The translations under genes were made by a program, and so were the position numbers. Shown piece by piece: positions 10,932-22,760 of a stretch of 64,000 nt of DNA; within the stretch, counting starts at the first letter, position 1, and the number at the start of each line of letters is the position of its first letter. The stretch spans positions 186,001 through 250,000 of the forward strand of contig QRFJ01000780.1 in NCBI GenBank assembly GCA_006176705.1, in the 5' to 3' direction. Under the pieces are notes generated by a model. The model was given only the letters and a program-made list of their open reading frames with translations, searched no databases and was not told the DNA's origin. The stretch comes from Cocos nucifera (lineage: Eukaryota > Streptophyta > Magnoliopsida > Arecales > Arecaceae).

Positions 10932-11342
10932 AAGGACCATGCACCCCAGTGCCTCAGTGGCATAGAAATGTTTCAGAGGATATCCTAATTGGACGAAGTC
11001 CCATTTGGCATTGAATTAGACAAGCACAAGCCTTGAGGGTTCGGTGCAACTCATAACAAGATGAAGCAAAGCATCTTCTGGGAATTGCTATACTGGTCCA
11101 CCAATTTGATCCATCATAATCTTGACATCATGTATATCAAAAAGAATGTATTCGATAATATTTTCTATATTGCTATGGATATCAAGGACAAGACGAAGAA
11201 CAATCTCAAGGCTCGAGCATATATGAAGAACATATACAAGTTTCCTCTATTAAAGCTGGTTGAGGGATCACCTGAGAAATTTTTGAAGCTAAAAGCATCT
11301 TACACCTTAACAGGAGAACAGTTGAAGGATATTTGTGAATGA
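10932..11342 (+). pseudogene. CACTA TNP2-like transposase relic, right piece
   Basis: This continues the piece at 1-57. After HAPQCLSGIEMFQRI, and past a stop or frame break near 11010-11040, a 93-codon open stretch (11061-11342) reads SIFWELLYW, LDIMYIKKNVFDNIF, DIKDKTKNNLKAR and ASYTLTGEQLKDICE. These match the TNP2 transposase core order, in which a HNLDVMHIEKNV-type block is the family signature. Homology stops abruptly at about 11342, where gypsy LTR sequence begins. The transposase would have cut and pasted CACTA elements. No CACTA terminal repeats are visible in the window. Confidence 0.8.
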
Positions 11343-11795
11343 TGTTATTGGAAGTAAAATAGCTCCCATCAAAGTCCAACTAGAAGTTCGACCTTGGTAC
11401 AATGCCATCTGGAGTCATGATGGTTCAGTCCAAACCTTAACCAAGTTGATCCCCAGATTCAGACAAATTTTAGAAGATCGGCCTCCAAAGGTGACTAAAT
11501 TCTAAGTTTCATTCAAGAGCGGCTCATTCTGGGATTGATAGAAACCTCTGTTGACATCAGATCTTGCACACCGTTTGATCTTGTCAATAGCAATCCTTCC
11601 AGCTTTCTCCTAATAACTGCAGACCTTGTCAAATCTTATTATGAACTTCGGCCCGACGAACTTGAATAGTGAAAGTAGCTTGCTATTTGACTGATTCCAA
11701 CCCCCAGCCTAGAATGGGTAGCAGATGCCCCATGAATACAAGATTCCAGTACTACTCGATCTTGACTAGCGGCCAACCTTAGGTGCCGGTTGAAT
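11343..11795 (+). repeat. Element G 5' LTR, left fragment
   Basis: Starting at tgttattgg, TNP2 homology is lost. The segment is continuous with 60512 onward once E is removed (flanks tgaat / tgaac). About 11611-11716 resembles 60530-60650 at perhaps two bases in three, suggesting an internal LTR repeat. The left boundary is inferred from the end of transposase homology and a TG; the matching 3' LTR of G lies outside the window. Confidence 0.5.
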
Positions 11796-13347
11796 TGAAG
11801 GAACTAGTCTTGGGTTTTAGGGTTAGTTTTAAAATCTTTTTAAATCTATGCAGCAAAAATATGAATTAATCATATTAATTCATAATTAAATATAAAAATC
11901 CCTAGATCTAGGATTCTATTATATGATTAAAGTATGATATTAAATCAAAAATTAAAACATGAGAATAATCATGTTGATCATATCAATATAAAAACTATTC
12001 TATGCTAGATCAAATCTAGATAGAAGAAAGATAATCGTATCATCCATACCTTTGCAAATCGAGTTTCCTAACTCACTGATCAGGACCTGAGGTTGTCGTT
12101 CTAAGCTGCATACACATCCGACCTCTACAAGTTGTCCACACAAGCCCTCGATTGCTGATCAGAAGTTCGATGCCTAGAAATCAGCTTAGTTTGCTAGAAC
12201 TGCATTGATCCCTCTTCGACGGATGATCTGAATCTTTCTTTCTTTGAAACTTGGATCCTTCAATTTTTAAAAGATGAGAAAGATAATTTTAGACTTGAGA
12301 CACCTCTCAAAATCTCAAATAAAGAATGGAGGAATAGATGGAAGAAAACCCTAGAAGAAGACCCTCTTCTTCTTCTTCTCTTTTTCTCTCACCAAAGCAC
12401 CTTGATTGGTGCCTTTACAATTCTCATGCCTGAACCTCTCTATGCCTAGCCTCTCCATGCCTAAAGACCTCTCTCTTAGATCTATAATCTTAAAGAAAAT
12501 TAGGTTAAAAATCCTTTTATATTGAGAGATATGGAGGAGTCCTTATCTAGGTGAAATACCTAGTCAAGAGACCTCCAAATTGGGCTAGATTTGGGGTGCC
12601 CAATTCTTGGGTGTCCCCTCCTTTTTGGGCTTGGACCATCTGGCATTTGGCGCATTAAAATCTTTTATTTTTGATAAAAATTTTAGAAAAAAATTAAGAG
12701 TTTAGGCACCATACATGGATAAGAATTTTTGTTACAACAAACTCTATCAAATAGAGTTTGAAATCAAAATAATTAATTTATTTTGACTTGGTACTCAACC
12801 AAATATCATGTAAGAAGTATATGAAACATGGAGATGCATGTCCTCTCTCTAAAAAAGAGAGATTCCATGAAAAAATTAAATAAAATTTCATGGAGAGTGC
12901 ATGGAGATTGAATGGCGCAAGGATTTGGGAGTCCTAGTCTCACTAGGACTCCTAATTTAACTTGGTCCAACTTGATCCTTAGACCAAATTAAATTAGAAT
13001 TTATTTAACCCAATTAAATTAAGTCTTAGTCTAACTAATAACTTTATTAAATTAGATTTAATTTTGATTTAATTTCTAATCAAATTAGAGATTATGTTCA
13101 GTCAAGTCCTAATTGAACTAGGACTAGTTCTTTCTTGCAATTGGCTCATCTAATAAATCAATTGGACTTGATCCAATCAAGCCCAAACTAAATCTAATTA
13201 AATAATATTTAATTAAACTTAATCTTAATCCTTTGACTTAATCAAATTAAGCTAATTAGCAATCAAATTGCTAATCGATTCTCCTACAATACTTGCACTA
13301 GGTTAAACATCAATTGTATTGATTGTTTAACCCTAGAATGATTCTTA
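11796..13347 (-). repeat. Element E 3' LTR, first part
   Basis: It opens tgaaggaactag and aligns with 58019 onward. It is broken at tctta (13343-13347) by solo LTR J and resumes at 16079. It contains the family hairpin at 12928-12952. Confidence 0.88.
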
Positions 13348-16073
13348 TATTAAAAATATGTTCCAAAGTCAATCATCAGTCTATTGATGGTTGGGCCATA
13401 TATTTATAATTACATATAAATTATAAATTAATAAAAGTTATTTTGATATTTTTTTATTATAAATTCTATTATCTTCTAATGAACTCCTATGTTGTGATGA
13501 AGTCCTTAAGACTATCTAGATTCGACAAAGGAGGATTTATCGTTTAGTCCTTAAATAGATCACAACCAAATGATATATTGTTACTTAGGATGATAACATT
13601 TATCAAGTATAGGTCATTCTGTGCCATATAGGTTGGTTGTTCTCATAACCAAGGAGTGTTGAGACACTGATATGGCATGCAAGTGAGATGTATGGGTACA
13701 TCTGCACTAAATGTGACCAACTCCGAAACTTTTCTCCTATCAAGATTAGCTTTGATGAAATATGGGTATAAATATTTTTTTGACCTGAGATCACCATAGA
13801 GACTTTCAAGCAACTCACTATGTTTTGATGCCAGACTTTCTGAATTTTTAATTCCATGATGGAAGGTTTCTGGGCACAGTCAAGTACTTGTGGAGTCGGT
13901 GCGTGTATCAAGATGGGATTGACTACTCCTAATTTCAGGAGCTGTATTCAATTATGTTTCAATTTAGAAAATCCTTGGCTAGGGTAGTCTTAGTGAGGGG
14001 TCACGGGACTAATTGCTTTAAGATCCGATATGGATGTATTTTCTAAGGTTGACAGTCAAACCCTGAGTCATCTATTACATAGATGTCATAGGGATGAATT
14101 ATATGGTAACCATATTCACATAGATTCTAAATATTACGATTGTGATTATTCAACCTATCTAGATGTCGGGTATCATTGCTAGATGGTCACTTCGATTAGT
14201 ATAAAAATTGGTTTCTGTGCTACCGACTTAGGTTTGGACCTATGGAGTCACACTCATTAGAGGTTTCTACCTGATCTGATGGTTGGTGAAGAGTCCCACT
14301 CGACTAAAACTCTATGGTGAAGTATCCCACTCGACTGAAACTCTATGGTCAAGAGTCCCACTGGATTGGGACTCTTCGATCGGGGGTCCTACTGGGTTAG
14401 GACACTGAGTCTCAATATTTGGGAGTCTATGGTCAAGAGCCCCACTGAATTGGGACTCTTCGACCAAGAGTCCCATAACTCTGAGACTCTGAGTCCTATA
14501 TGTCTGGGACTCTGTGATTAAGAGTTGAGACTCCATAATCATGAGTTTCACTTGTTTTGAACTCTGGGATCAAGAGTCCCATTGGTTTGGGACTCTTCGA
14601 TCAAGAATTTCATTTTGATGGGACTCTATTGTCTGGACACACACTGAATTTAGACTCTAATTTTAGGAGAGATTTTATTAGTAATTTGATCACTAATTAA
14701 CTCAATTTAGTTGAGTAACTATTTTTGGTCCAAGTCCAATTGAATTGGATTCAGTTAGGTCTGACCCAATTAGGTCATTAGTTGACCTAATCGTCGAGGA
14801 GGTTTGAACCCTGATTTGATCAGAGGTTGGGCTTGATCAATTCCTAATTATATTGAGATTTAATTGAGCCTAATTAAGCCTAAATGTGTTGGGTTTAAAT
14901 TACTCTAATTGGGTCTAACCTATTTTGAATTAGTTGGTTCAATTGGTTCAAGTTTCAATTTCAAAGACTAGTTTGACTAGTCTTCTTTCCCTACGCCATT
15001 TAACCCACGCCCACTTAAAAATTTAATTTAATTCTCTCATAACTTTTTTTCAATGCACAAAAGAGCTTTTGACCAGGTCTCCCATGCTCCAAATGGATAA
15101 GATATGGTTGTTATTTGTTTTGGTTTGAATGAGATTCAAACTTGGATAAAAACAACCTCTACCTTATCCATGCGCCATCCTTCTCTTGTGCAACACATTT
15201 GCTATACGAGAAAAGGTTTCTCATGATTCTTTTACATGCCAAAAGATGTTCTCACCCACCCTTTCTCACATCCCTAGTGGATAGGATCAGATGGTTTTGA
15301 GGTTGAATTCAAAATGAGTTTGAATTTGGCCTAACAACCAACCCATCTTTCTCTCCACGTGGGGTCTCTCTCTTTGGTGCAAAAATAAATAGGAGGAATT
15401 TTTAGGATGTGAAATTTTAGATCTAAGATTGAGAGAGGACTTCCATGAGCCTCCTAGTGCATGAGAAAAAGTTTTAAAAAATTTTGTGAGAAGAAAAACT
15501 AGAGAAAGGCTAGCACAAGGTTTCAAGGTGCATTTGATCTAGTGTTTTGACCTAGGATTCAGGAATCCATTTCATGAGCTACGAGTGTCGAAAGCCCACA
15601 AAACTTTATGGAGAACCTCCTCTACCTCTCTACTATATCTACCAATGATCTGGAGCATCTATGAAGCCCATAGATAAGGATCAAAGGAGTTTGATCAAAA
15701 TAGCCACTGAAAGACTCCGGTGTCGAGCTAGCACTCATGTGGGAGCCTCATGTGGATGATCCATGGAGGCCAGACACTTGTGTGGTTGTATCATGACCAG
15801 CAGACCTCCTTGACAATGATTAGATCATGGTGATCAACTATCCATAAAAAGGTATTATGTTCTGAACATATAGATGCAGTAAATAATTCACTACATAGTT
15901 TTATTTTCAGATTGATGTATGCATGCATATTATGTTTAGATCCTAATATGTAGGGTTAAATAATCTGATGTGATCAGTAGATAATTAATTAGATTAATTA
16001 TTTTTCACTGCATCATTGCTATTTTTGAAAAATTTTTGAAAGTAGCATAGCAAATTCTATACTGTTTCCTACA
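13348..16073 (+). mobile_element. Solo LTR J inside the LTR of E
   Basis: This is a 2726-bp LTR-like block with no coding or internal region. It lies in the opposite orientation to E and is related to the A/B/E LTRs: its first part is the reverse complement of their terminal sequence, for example around 13480-13720. It is flanked by a perfect 5-bp duplication, tctta, at 13343-13347 and 16074-16078. Its start TATTAAAAA is the family TGTTGG... start after decay, and it ends in CA. A solo LTR of this kind arises when the two LTRs of one element recombine. It carries a hairpin minisatellite at 14285-14640 that the other LTRs lack. Confidence 0.88.
14285..14640. repeat. Hairpin minisatellite in solo LTR J
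   Basis: This is a degenerate tandem array whose units contain a gagtccca core followed by its inverse. Near-perfect hairpins lie at 14351-14376 (AAGAGTCCCA / TGGGACTCTT, 6-nt loop), 14435-14460 and 14572-14597, with decayed units between. The 79-codon open stretch across it on the minus strand is a by-product of the repeat. Confidence 0.8.
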
Positions 16074-16078
16074 TCTTA

Positions 16079-17017
16079 ATCATTGAACAACCATCCAATC
16101 AAATCATGACCTCTTATGCTTGTAATCCCATAAGTCTAACCTAAGTCGATAGCATAGAAACCAATTTTTGTACCAATCAAAGTAACCATCTAGAAATGGT
16201 ACCTAATTGTTGGATAGGTCAAATGTGTAGAACAACATCCTTAAAACCCATGTGGATATAGTTTCTATATAATTCATCTCCTTGACCAAAAATTCTCATA
16301 GGACATCTCAGAGTTTAACTATCAATCTTGATTAGATCATCCATATTGAATTTCAAAATACCAAATCCATCTTATGGATTATCCTGGCCAAGGTTTTTGC
16401 TATATTGAAATACAATATTGATGCATTTTTTTCCAACTCTTGGAGTGGTCAATCCCATCTTGATCACTCACTGACTTTGCAAGTACTTGATTATGCCTAG
16501 AAATCTTTTATTACTGAATTAAAAATTTAGTTAGTCCAGTACTAAAGCATAGTCTGTTGCTTGGAAGCCACTATGATGATCTCAGATCTAAGAAATATTT
16601 ATATCTATATTCCATTAGAATAATTCTTGATAGCAGAATGCTCTAAAATTGATCATGTCCAGTGATGATATACCCATACATGACACTTTATACCATACCA
16701 GTATCTCCACACTTCTTGATTAAGAAGACAACCAACCTATATGGCAAACAACGACCTATGCTCGATAAACGTTGTCGTCTTAATTAACAGTGTATCATTT
16801 GATCGTGAACTATTTAAGAACTAATCGATAAATCCTTTCTTTATCAAAACTAAATAGTCCTAAGGATTTCATCACAATAATGAAGTTCATTAGACGATGT
16901 AGACTTTATGATGAAAATATCAAAAAAATATTTTATTTAATAATGAATTAATTATAATTACAAGATAGCATAATCATCAATAGACTGACGATTGGCTTTG
17001 AGATATATTTTTCAATA
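16079..17017 (-). repeat. Element E 3' LTR, second part
   Basis: The LTR resumes after the second tctta of J and ends ...ttcaata, the usual CA having become TA. It aligns with the right half of the 5' LTR up to 60511. Confidence 0.88.
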
Positions 17018-17031
17018 ACTCCTACTTATCC
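17018..17031 (-). promoter_or_regulatory. Polypurine tract of element E
   Basis: The minus strand reads GGATAAGTAGGAGT next to the 3' LTR, equivalent to the tract of A. Confidence 0.75.
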
Positions 17032-17387
17032 TAAAGCCACTCAGCATAGTATCTAATATCCATCTTCGACTTATGATCGTCGAACTCCTTTATCACTAGG
17101 GCTTTAGTGAAAAGATCGATCAAATTCTTCTTTCCATCGATATTCTAAATATTGACGTCGCCTCGATCCACGATCTCTTGGATCAGGTGGTAGCAGTGTA
17201 GTATGTGCTTCATTCATTGGTGTGCTTTTGTTCTTTCACTTGAGCAATGGCACCAGTACTATCGCATTAAAGTAGGACCGATCCATTAAGGAAGGGTGCT
17301 ACTCCGAGCTCAGTGATGAATTTTCTCAGCCACACAGCTTTCTTTGTGGCATCTGATATTGTGATGTGCTTTGCTTCAGAAATAAAG
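17032..17387 (-). pseudogene. Element E RNase H domain, C-terminal part
   Basis: This is homologous to 2571-2930 of A and 44863-45210 of B: the end of the copia RNase H, with the same closing block and a W-RKFIT-like stretch. It breaks off at aaataaag where the Sirevirus-like element H inserted, and continues at 27478. Several stops are present. It belongs to the same pol as the reverse transcriptase at 27478-28740. Confidence 0.78.
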
Positions 17388-18864
17388 TGTTGCCCAAGTA
17401 TGGCTTCCCAAGAGGAGGGGTGAATTGGGTATTTTAAATTTAAGTTTGAGATATGAGCAAATTAAACTAGTTATGTACTTAAATAAAATAAGTAATGTAA
17501 TGTGCAGTGAATGAAATCAATAGAACAATAACACAATCATAAATATAATGATTTTATAGTGGTTTGGTGCCAAACTTAGCACCTACATCCACTATCTAAG
17601 TAAACCACTTAGGAATTCAACTATAATCACTAGGCTTGATTACAGTCCGATTGTTTTACTTAGGTTCATAATCCAAACCAGTTGGTTTTGATCTTGGCTC
17701 ACCAACCATAACTATATAATGATTGTTTTTTCGAGCTAACAATCAATCTTGATTGATTTTCACTTTCGCTCACCAATCAAACTATACAACGTCCAACTCT
17801 AAGCTTGGACTAACCTAAGTTTCTCATCCCAAAAAACTTTAAATAAAAATAAAAAATACTATAAACAAAACAAAAATAAACTCTTTAAAGCTTAAGAAAA
17901 GAAAATCTAAGAGCTTAGCTTGTAGGCTTAATTTCTTCTCTTTGAGTGCTTAAAAGAAGTAGAAATTGATCTTCAATGGTGATGGCCTAACTTCTCTTTG
18001 ATTGAGGATGTTGAAAGGATAAGGAAAACTCTAAGAAAAACTTCTTTCTTTTCACTATTTGGCTCACACACTTGAAAAACTGAAAATTTGCTTAGAAGCT
18101 CTCTCTTGCAGGTTCAAAAGTTCTCTTTCTTGTCCTAAGTATTTTCTTAAGTATCCTAAAGGTTTTCCATCATTATAAGTCACTAACATAGACTTCTGAA
18201 AGTGATCTAGTTGTTGGAAGACCAAAAATAGCTGTTAAAAGACGTGTGAAGTGAAAAAGCTATGAAATTAGAAACTAGCCATTATAGGTACTAGATCGGC
18301 TTAGTTTTTAACTAGGTTGGCTTAGTCAAAACTGGGTCGGCTCAGATTTTAGCTGAGTTGGCTTAGTTTCAGAGATTCTGAAATACCTATTTTTATCATC
18401 TTTTATTTTCTGAGACTAGAATGGCTACTTTTCTAACTGGGTCGGCTCAGTTGAAAATTGGGTCGGTTTAGTCTCCTGGATCATGAAAAATTCTGCTTTT
18501 TGTTCTTTCTGACTTTTGCTTTCACTGAGACTAGATTGGTCCAGTCTGAGACTAGATTAGCTCAGTTTGCGTGCCATGCATGCCAAAGACTATTTATGAT
18601 CCTTTCTTCTCTAAATTTCTTTGTTGGCCAGACTTATCCTTTTGCCTTGATTTAATCTTCATTTTAACTTTTTAAAAGATGTATCCAATCTGAAATATCT
18701 TCTTTAAAATCTTGAATAATGAATCTTCATTTAGATGAATGAGAACACTTAGAGTTTGTGAGCTCTTGAAATTTACAACTATATATCCTCATAAATAATG
18801 TTAGTAATTTAACAATCTATACTCAAATACTTTTGTTATCATCAAAATCAATCTAAGGTCAACA
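17388..18864 (-). repeat. Element H 3' LTR
   Basis: It opens tgttgccc and closes gtcaaca on the + strand, aligning with 26004-27477 throughout. It contains a cluster of short repeats of the type (a/c)tgggtcggctcagt near 18290-18560, also present in the other LTR near 26900-27180. The 65-codon open stretch at 18458-18655 is not a gene. Confidence 0.9.
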
Positions 18865-18880
18865 ATCTCTCCCTTTTTGA
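18865..18880 (-). promoter_or_regulatory. Polypurine tract of element H
   Basis: The minus strand reads TCAAAAAGGGAGAGAT, abutting the TGTTGACC start of the LTR. This closely resembles the AAAAAGGGGGAGAT tract typical of Sireviruses. Confidence 0.88.
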
Positions 18881-19524
18881 TGATGATAAAATCTTTTGAG
18901 TACAATCTTTCCTTTATATTCTAAAATCATATTTTTATTCAATCTTATCAATTAACTCATGCATCACATTCATTTTATTAATTTACATATGCTCCCCTGA
19001 ATATAATAGTCATGTTTGATCTAAGTCAAATTTTGTGTTGCTCCCCCTTACTATGTGCTGAGGTTTCAATTTAGCAATTCGAGTTCTGATTTCTTCCATA
19101 TTTATAGTTACAATTAAATTTCACTTGCTTGCACATTTTTTATTTAGTTCTTGCTGAAATAATGCCCATTTAAATAGGGTGCCATAGTATGCCATTCCAT
19201 TTAAGTAGTGTGCCATTCTTTTCATTTAATTATGTCTTTAATTTTCATTTTATACTCATTTTTCTCCTCCCTTTTATCATTATCAAAAAGTATATGGACA
19301 ATATAAAGAGATATTTGATCAAGCATGAAAAGAGATAATTTCATTCATTCATTAGAGAAATTTAATACAATTCAAGCCAAAAGTCAAACTTCATTCATTC
19401 ATAGATACAAACAGTTTCAAGTGTACAAAATATTGAAGTTTGAACATTACATATCATAGATACCTATCATAAACATTTATAATCAAAATGCTCTAAGTAT
19501 AGTTAGATGGATCTTATATGCAAC
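18881..19524 (-). other. Element H 3' untranslated region
   Basis: AT-rich noncoding sequence lies between the end of the extra ORF and the polypurine tract. I see no gene. A short direct repeat, ttcattcatt..., occurs near 19320-19410. Confidence 0.5.
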
Positions 19525-20778
19525 CTAATCAACACTAGGCTCTGGATGGTCGAATGAGGCTAGATCCATAGGTGTAGAAGTGCGCTGCTCAATAAACACT
19601 TCTCTTATAGCATCTTTGATTAGCTGAGGAAAACCACCAGATATCCTATCATATACGCGCTACACAATCTCTCTAATCTGATCCTCATCTAATCTGATAG
19701 TGGACGAAGATGGAGCAGGCGCAGAATGCTGTGGCATGGGCTCTGGCTCATGTCTTTCTTCCTCTTCTTCATCTAGATTCACCCAAATACTATTTACTTT
19801 CTTGAACTTCATCCTATGCATTGATTTCAAATTGTAGGTATCATAATGCTGTAATTTCCTACTAGGTTCCCCTTCCAGGCTAACTTCAAAGTCCTGAAAT
19901 ACTAATATCAAATTGTAGGTATCATAATGCTGTAATTTCCTACTAGGTTCCCCTTCCAGGCTAACTTCAAAGTCCTAAAATACTAATATCAGAAACATCC
20001 CATATGGCAGTGCTCATTTTTCTCTTTGGGATGCTTCTTGCATCACCCTCAAAATCAAGGCTGGAAGGTTAAACTTTTCCCTCATGAAAATATGGTACAT
20101 CACAGCTATGTCATTTTTGTTGAGGAAATCAAAACTTCCTATTCTACAGACAAGAATCTTGGCTGAAATATGATGAAGCAGTCTATTCTCCATGGATAGG
20201 TTCCTAGCTTGGATTTCCTCAAAATGCATGGCATCATCCCTTCCAAACAACAATCGCAGCCCACTTGCTCGATCATCGAGTCTCTTAGCTTCTTTAGTGG
20301 GTGCCCTATGTAAACTGCCTAGCTTTTCCATGGTTAAATTTATCTTAACCTTCTTGACTTTTGACTCAAATAATCTTGGGCTAACCCTAGCATTGCCATA
20401 GAACTCCCTCACTAGATTCGGATAGGTTGGAAGATTGATCCCAAAGTAGAGGTATTCCCATCCTTAATACTTCAATCCCTCTCCAAACTTAAAATCCTCA
20501 CTTGCTAGGAAATCAAAATCCACCCTTCTACCAGTTATGATAGCCCTAGAGGAGAGTGGAATGGGTGTGGAAGAAGGAGATGGCAGGAAAATCGGAGTAG
20601 GAGGTTGAGGGGGTTGAGTGGATGGTCCTAGAGGAGGTGAGGAAGACTGAGATGACATAGATGAATGATCTCCTTGAAACTTTGTCCACCATTCTTCACT
20701 ATAAATCCCTCTTCTAGATGGCTGAACTGGACATGCATGCTTAATTCGAGGAGTTATGGTTCATTTCTTGGGCGGCAT
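19525..20778 (-). pseudogene. Extra (env-position) ORF of element H
   Basis: This is a single 418-codon frame from ATG at 20778 (MPPKK...) to TAG at 19525-19527. It is broken only by nonsense codons: TGA 20761-20763, TAA 20464-20466, TGA 20014-20016, TAG 19975-19977 and TAG 19660-19662. There is no net frameshift. The N-terminal third is Pro/Ser-rich (PPLGPSTQPPQPPTPIF). It is followed by a folded-looking region (FYGNARVSPRLFESKVKKVK, HISAKILVCR, FNLPALILRVM) that resembles the putative plant transposon protein domain found with Sirevirus and Ogre elements, then an acidic EEEEE stretch. Position after RNase H matches the env-like ORF of some Sireviruses. I see no clear signal peptide or transmembrane helix, so an envelope role is not supported. 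Confidence 0.72.
19827..19988. repeat. In-frame 81-bp tandem duplication
   Basis: Two adjacent 81-bp copies (19827-19907 and 19908-19988) differ at one base by eye. The length is exactly 27 codons, so the ORF frame is kept. The single difference turns CAG into TAG in the 19908-19988 copy. Confidence 0.9.
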
Positions 20779-21198
20779 GATTCTAAAATCCCTCCCTAAG
20801 GTAGTGGAAATAGGTTTTTAGGAAAGGGTTTTAGGTTTCTAGGGTTTCCTTGGTAGACGGCTAAGAGATGAGTCCTCAAAAAGCCATCGGTCTTTTCGTT
20901 TAAAAAATAAAAATTCCAACAACTTAGTCAGCCCAGCTTTTTGTGAAGGAAAAACTAAGTCGGCCCAGTACTAGGACGACTAAGTTTTTCAAGAAGAAAA
21001 TAATGGGACGGATTAGTTTGGCACAGACCTGAACATTTTGAGTTCCAAGTCCAGAAAATTTTCCATTTATTTTTTTTTTAAATAAGATAAAAATGAACAA
21101 ATACAAGGAAATTTATCATATGAAAATTAATCATCTCATCATATGAAAACCAATCATCACAAGATATGCATTTAACAAATTGGATCAAATAAACCTAA
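20779..21198 (-). other. Element H spacer between RNase H and the extra ORF
   Basis: Noncoding sequence of about 400 bp. It contains more cggcccagt / actaagtc repeats like those of the H LTR, near 20930-21020. Confidence 0.45.
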
Positions 21199-21660
21199 TT
21201 ATTTTTTTATTGTATAAAATCTTTCTTTATTCAAAGGTTTAGTAAAAATATCTGCAACTTGATTTTTAGTTGGCACATATTCAAGAAGTATATCATTATT
21301 TTGAACATACTCTCTAATAAAATGATGCCTTACTTCTATATGCTTTGTTTTTGAGTATAATATAAGATTTTTAGTTAAATTTATGGCACTTTTGTTGTCA
21401 CAATGATTAAGAATGTTATTATAAGTAATACCATAGTCTTCTAGATATTGTTTGATCCACAATAGTTGAGTGCAACAACTCCCAGCAGCAATATATTCGG
21501 CTTCCACCATAGATAAGGCTACCAAGTTTTGTTTCTTGCTAAATTAGGAGATCAAATTTACTCCTAGAAATTGACATATACCACTTATACTTTTTCTATC
21601 TAAGCAACAACCTACAAAATCTGAATCACTATATCCAATTAAGTCTAGTAAAGATAGTTT
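21199..21660 (-). pseudogene. Element H RNase H domain
   Basis: The open piece 21199-21525 reads MVEAEYIAAGSCCTQLLW, then HCDNKSAINL, KHIEVRHHFIREY and QVADIFTKPL. These are the copia RNase H motifs in order, with the acidic residues of AEAEYIA and CDN present. Further N-terminal sequence continues in another frame toward 21660. It would have degraded RNA in the RNA-DNA hybrid. The wording matches Sirevirus-type pol more closely than the A/B/E family, which has AIAQAK in the corresponding place. Confidence 0.88.
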
Positions 21661-22760
21661 AGAGTATCATAAACTAACATCTTAAGTATTTATTAGATAC
21701 TTAAAGATTCTTTTAACCACTAATACATGTGATTTCTTAGGATTTGATTGATAACATGCACACATACATACACTAAATATTATATCAGGTCAACTTGCAG
21801 TTAAATATAGTAAAGATCCAATCATACCTCGATATAGCTTAGGATCTACTACCTTTTCTTTTGGATCTTGATCAAGCTTGCAACTTGTGCTCATGGGGGT
21901 GCCACTTTCTTTGATATTCTCCATCCCAAATTTCTTTAACATTTTCTTGATGTATATGCTTTAATTGATGAAAATCTTCTCATTTGATTGCTTGATTTGG
22001 AGTCCAAGTTAAAAGTTGAGCTCTCCCATCATGCTCATCTTGAACTCACCATGCATGAGATTAGCAAACTCTCTACATAAAATCTCATTAGTAGCACCAA
22101 ATATAATATTATCAACATATAATTGGTCAATCAATAGATTACTTGATCTTCTTTTAATAAATAGTGTTTTATCTACATTACCTCTTTTAAAACTATTGTT
22201 TAGTAAGAACTTACTCAATCTATCATACCAAGCCCTAGGTGTTTATTTTAATCCATATATTGCTTTCTTAAGTTTATATACATGATTAGGTAACTCTTGA
22301 CTTTCAAAGCTTGGAGGTTGTTCTATATAAACTTCTTCTTCAATTAAACCATTTAAAAATATACTCTTTACATCCATTTGAAAAAATTTGAAATTCATGA
22401 AGCATGCAAATGCTAAGAGCAATTTAATAGCTTCAAGTCTACCTACGGATGCAAAGGACTCATCAAAATCAATACCCTTTTCTTAATTATATCCTTGTGC
22501 AACCAATCTAGCCTTATTTCTAATTACATTATCCTTATCATCAAGTTTATTTCCAATGACCCATTTAGTACCAATTACAAGAAAGTTTTTAGGTCTTTCA
22601 ACTAATTTTCAAACTTTATTTCTTTCAAATTGGTTTAACTCTTCTTGCATTGCTAATATCCAATTTGGATCCTTTTCAGCTTCAATTATATTTTTAGGTT
22701 CTAAATGAGATACAAATATAATATAATTCATAGCTTCCCTAAGAGATGATCTAGTTTTAA
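21661..22760 (-). pseudogene. Element H reverse transcriptase with a broken active site
   Basis: This is a copia RVT_2 domain in several frames. The open piece 22009-22218 holds the catalytic box as QLYVDNIIFGA: the YVDD motif has become YVDN (codons 22108-22119) by a GAT-to-AAT change. One of the two essential aspartates is therefore lost. Upstream pieces toward 22760 show the expected N-terminal RT blocks in broken form, and the downstream piece leads into RNase H. Besides the frameshifts, this single change alone would abolish polymerase activity. Confidence 0.86.

Noticed and set aside
14312..14551. 79-codon frame rich in ESQ and LDHR repeats
   Set aside because: It is a translation of the J minisatellite.
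19525..20778. A true envelope protein in element H
   Set aside because: The position fits, but I see no signal peptide or membrane helix, so only an env-position ORF is claimed.
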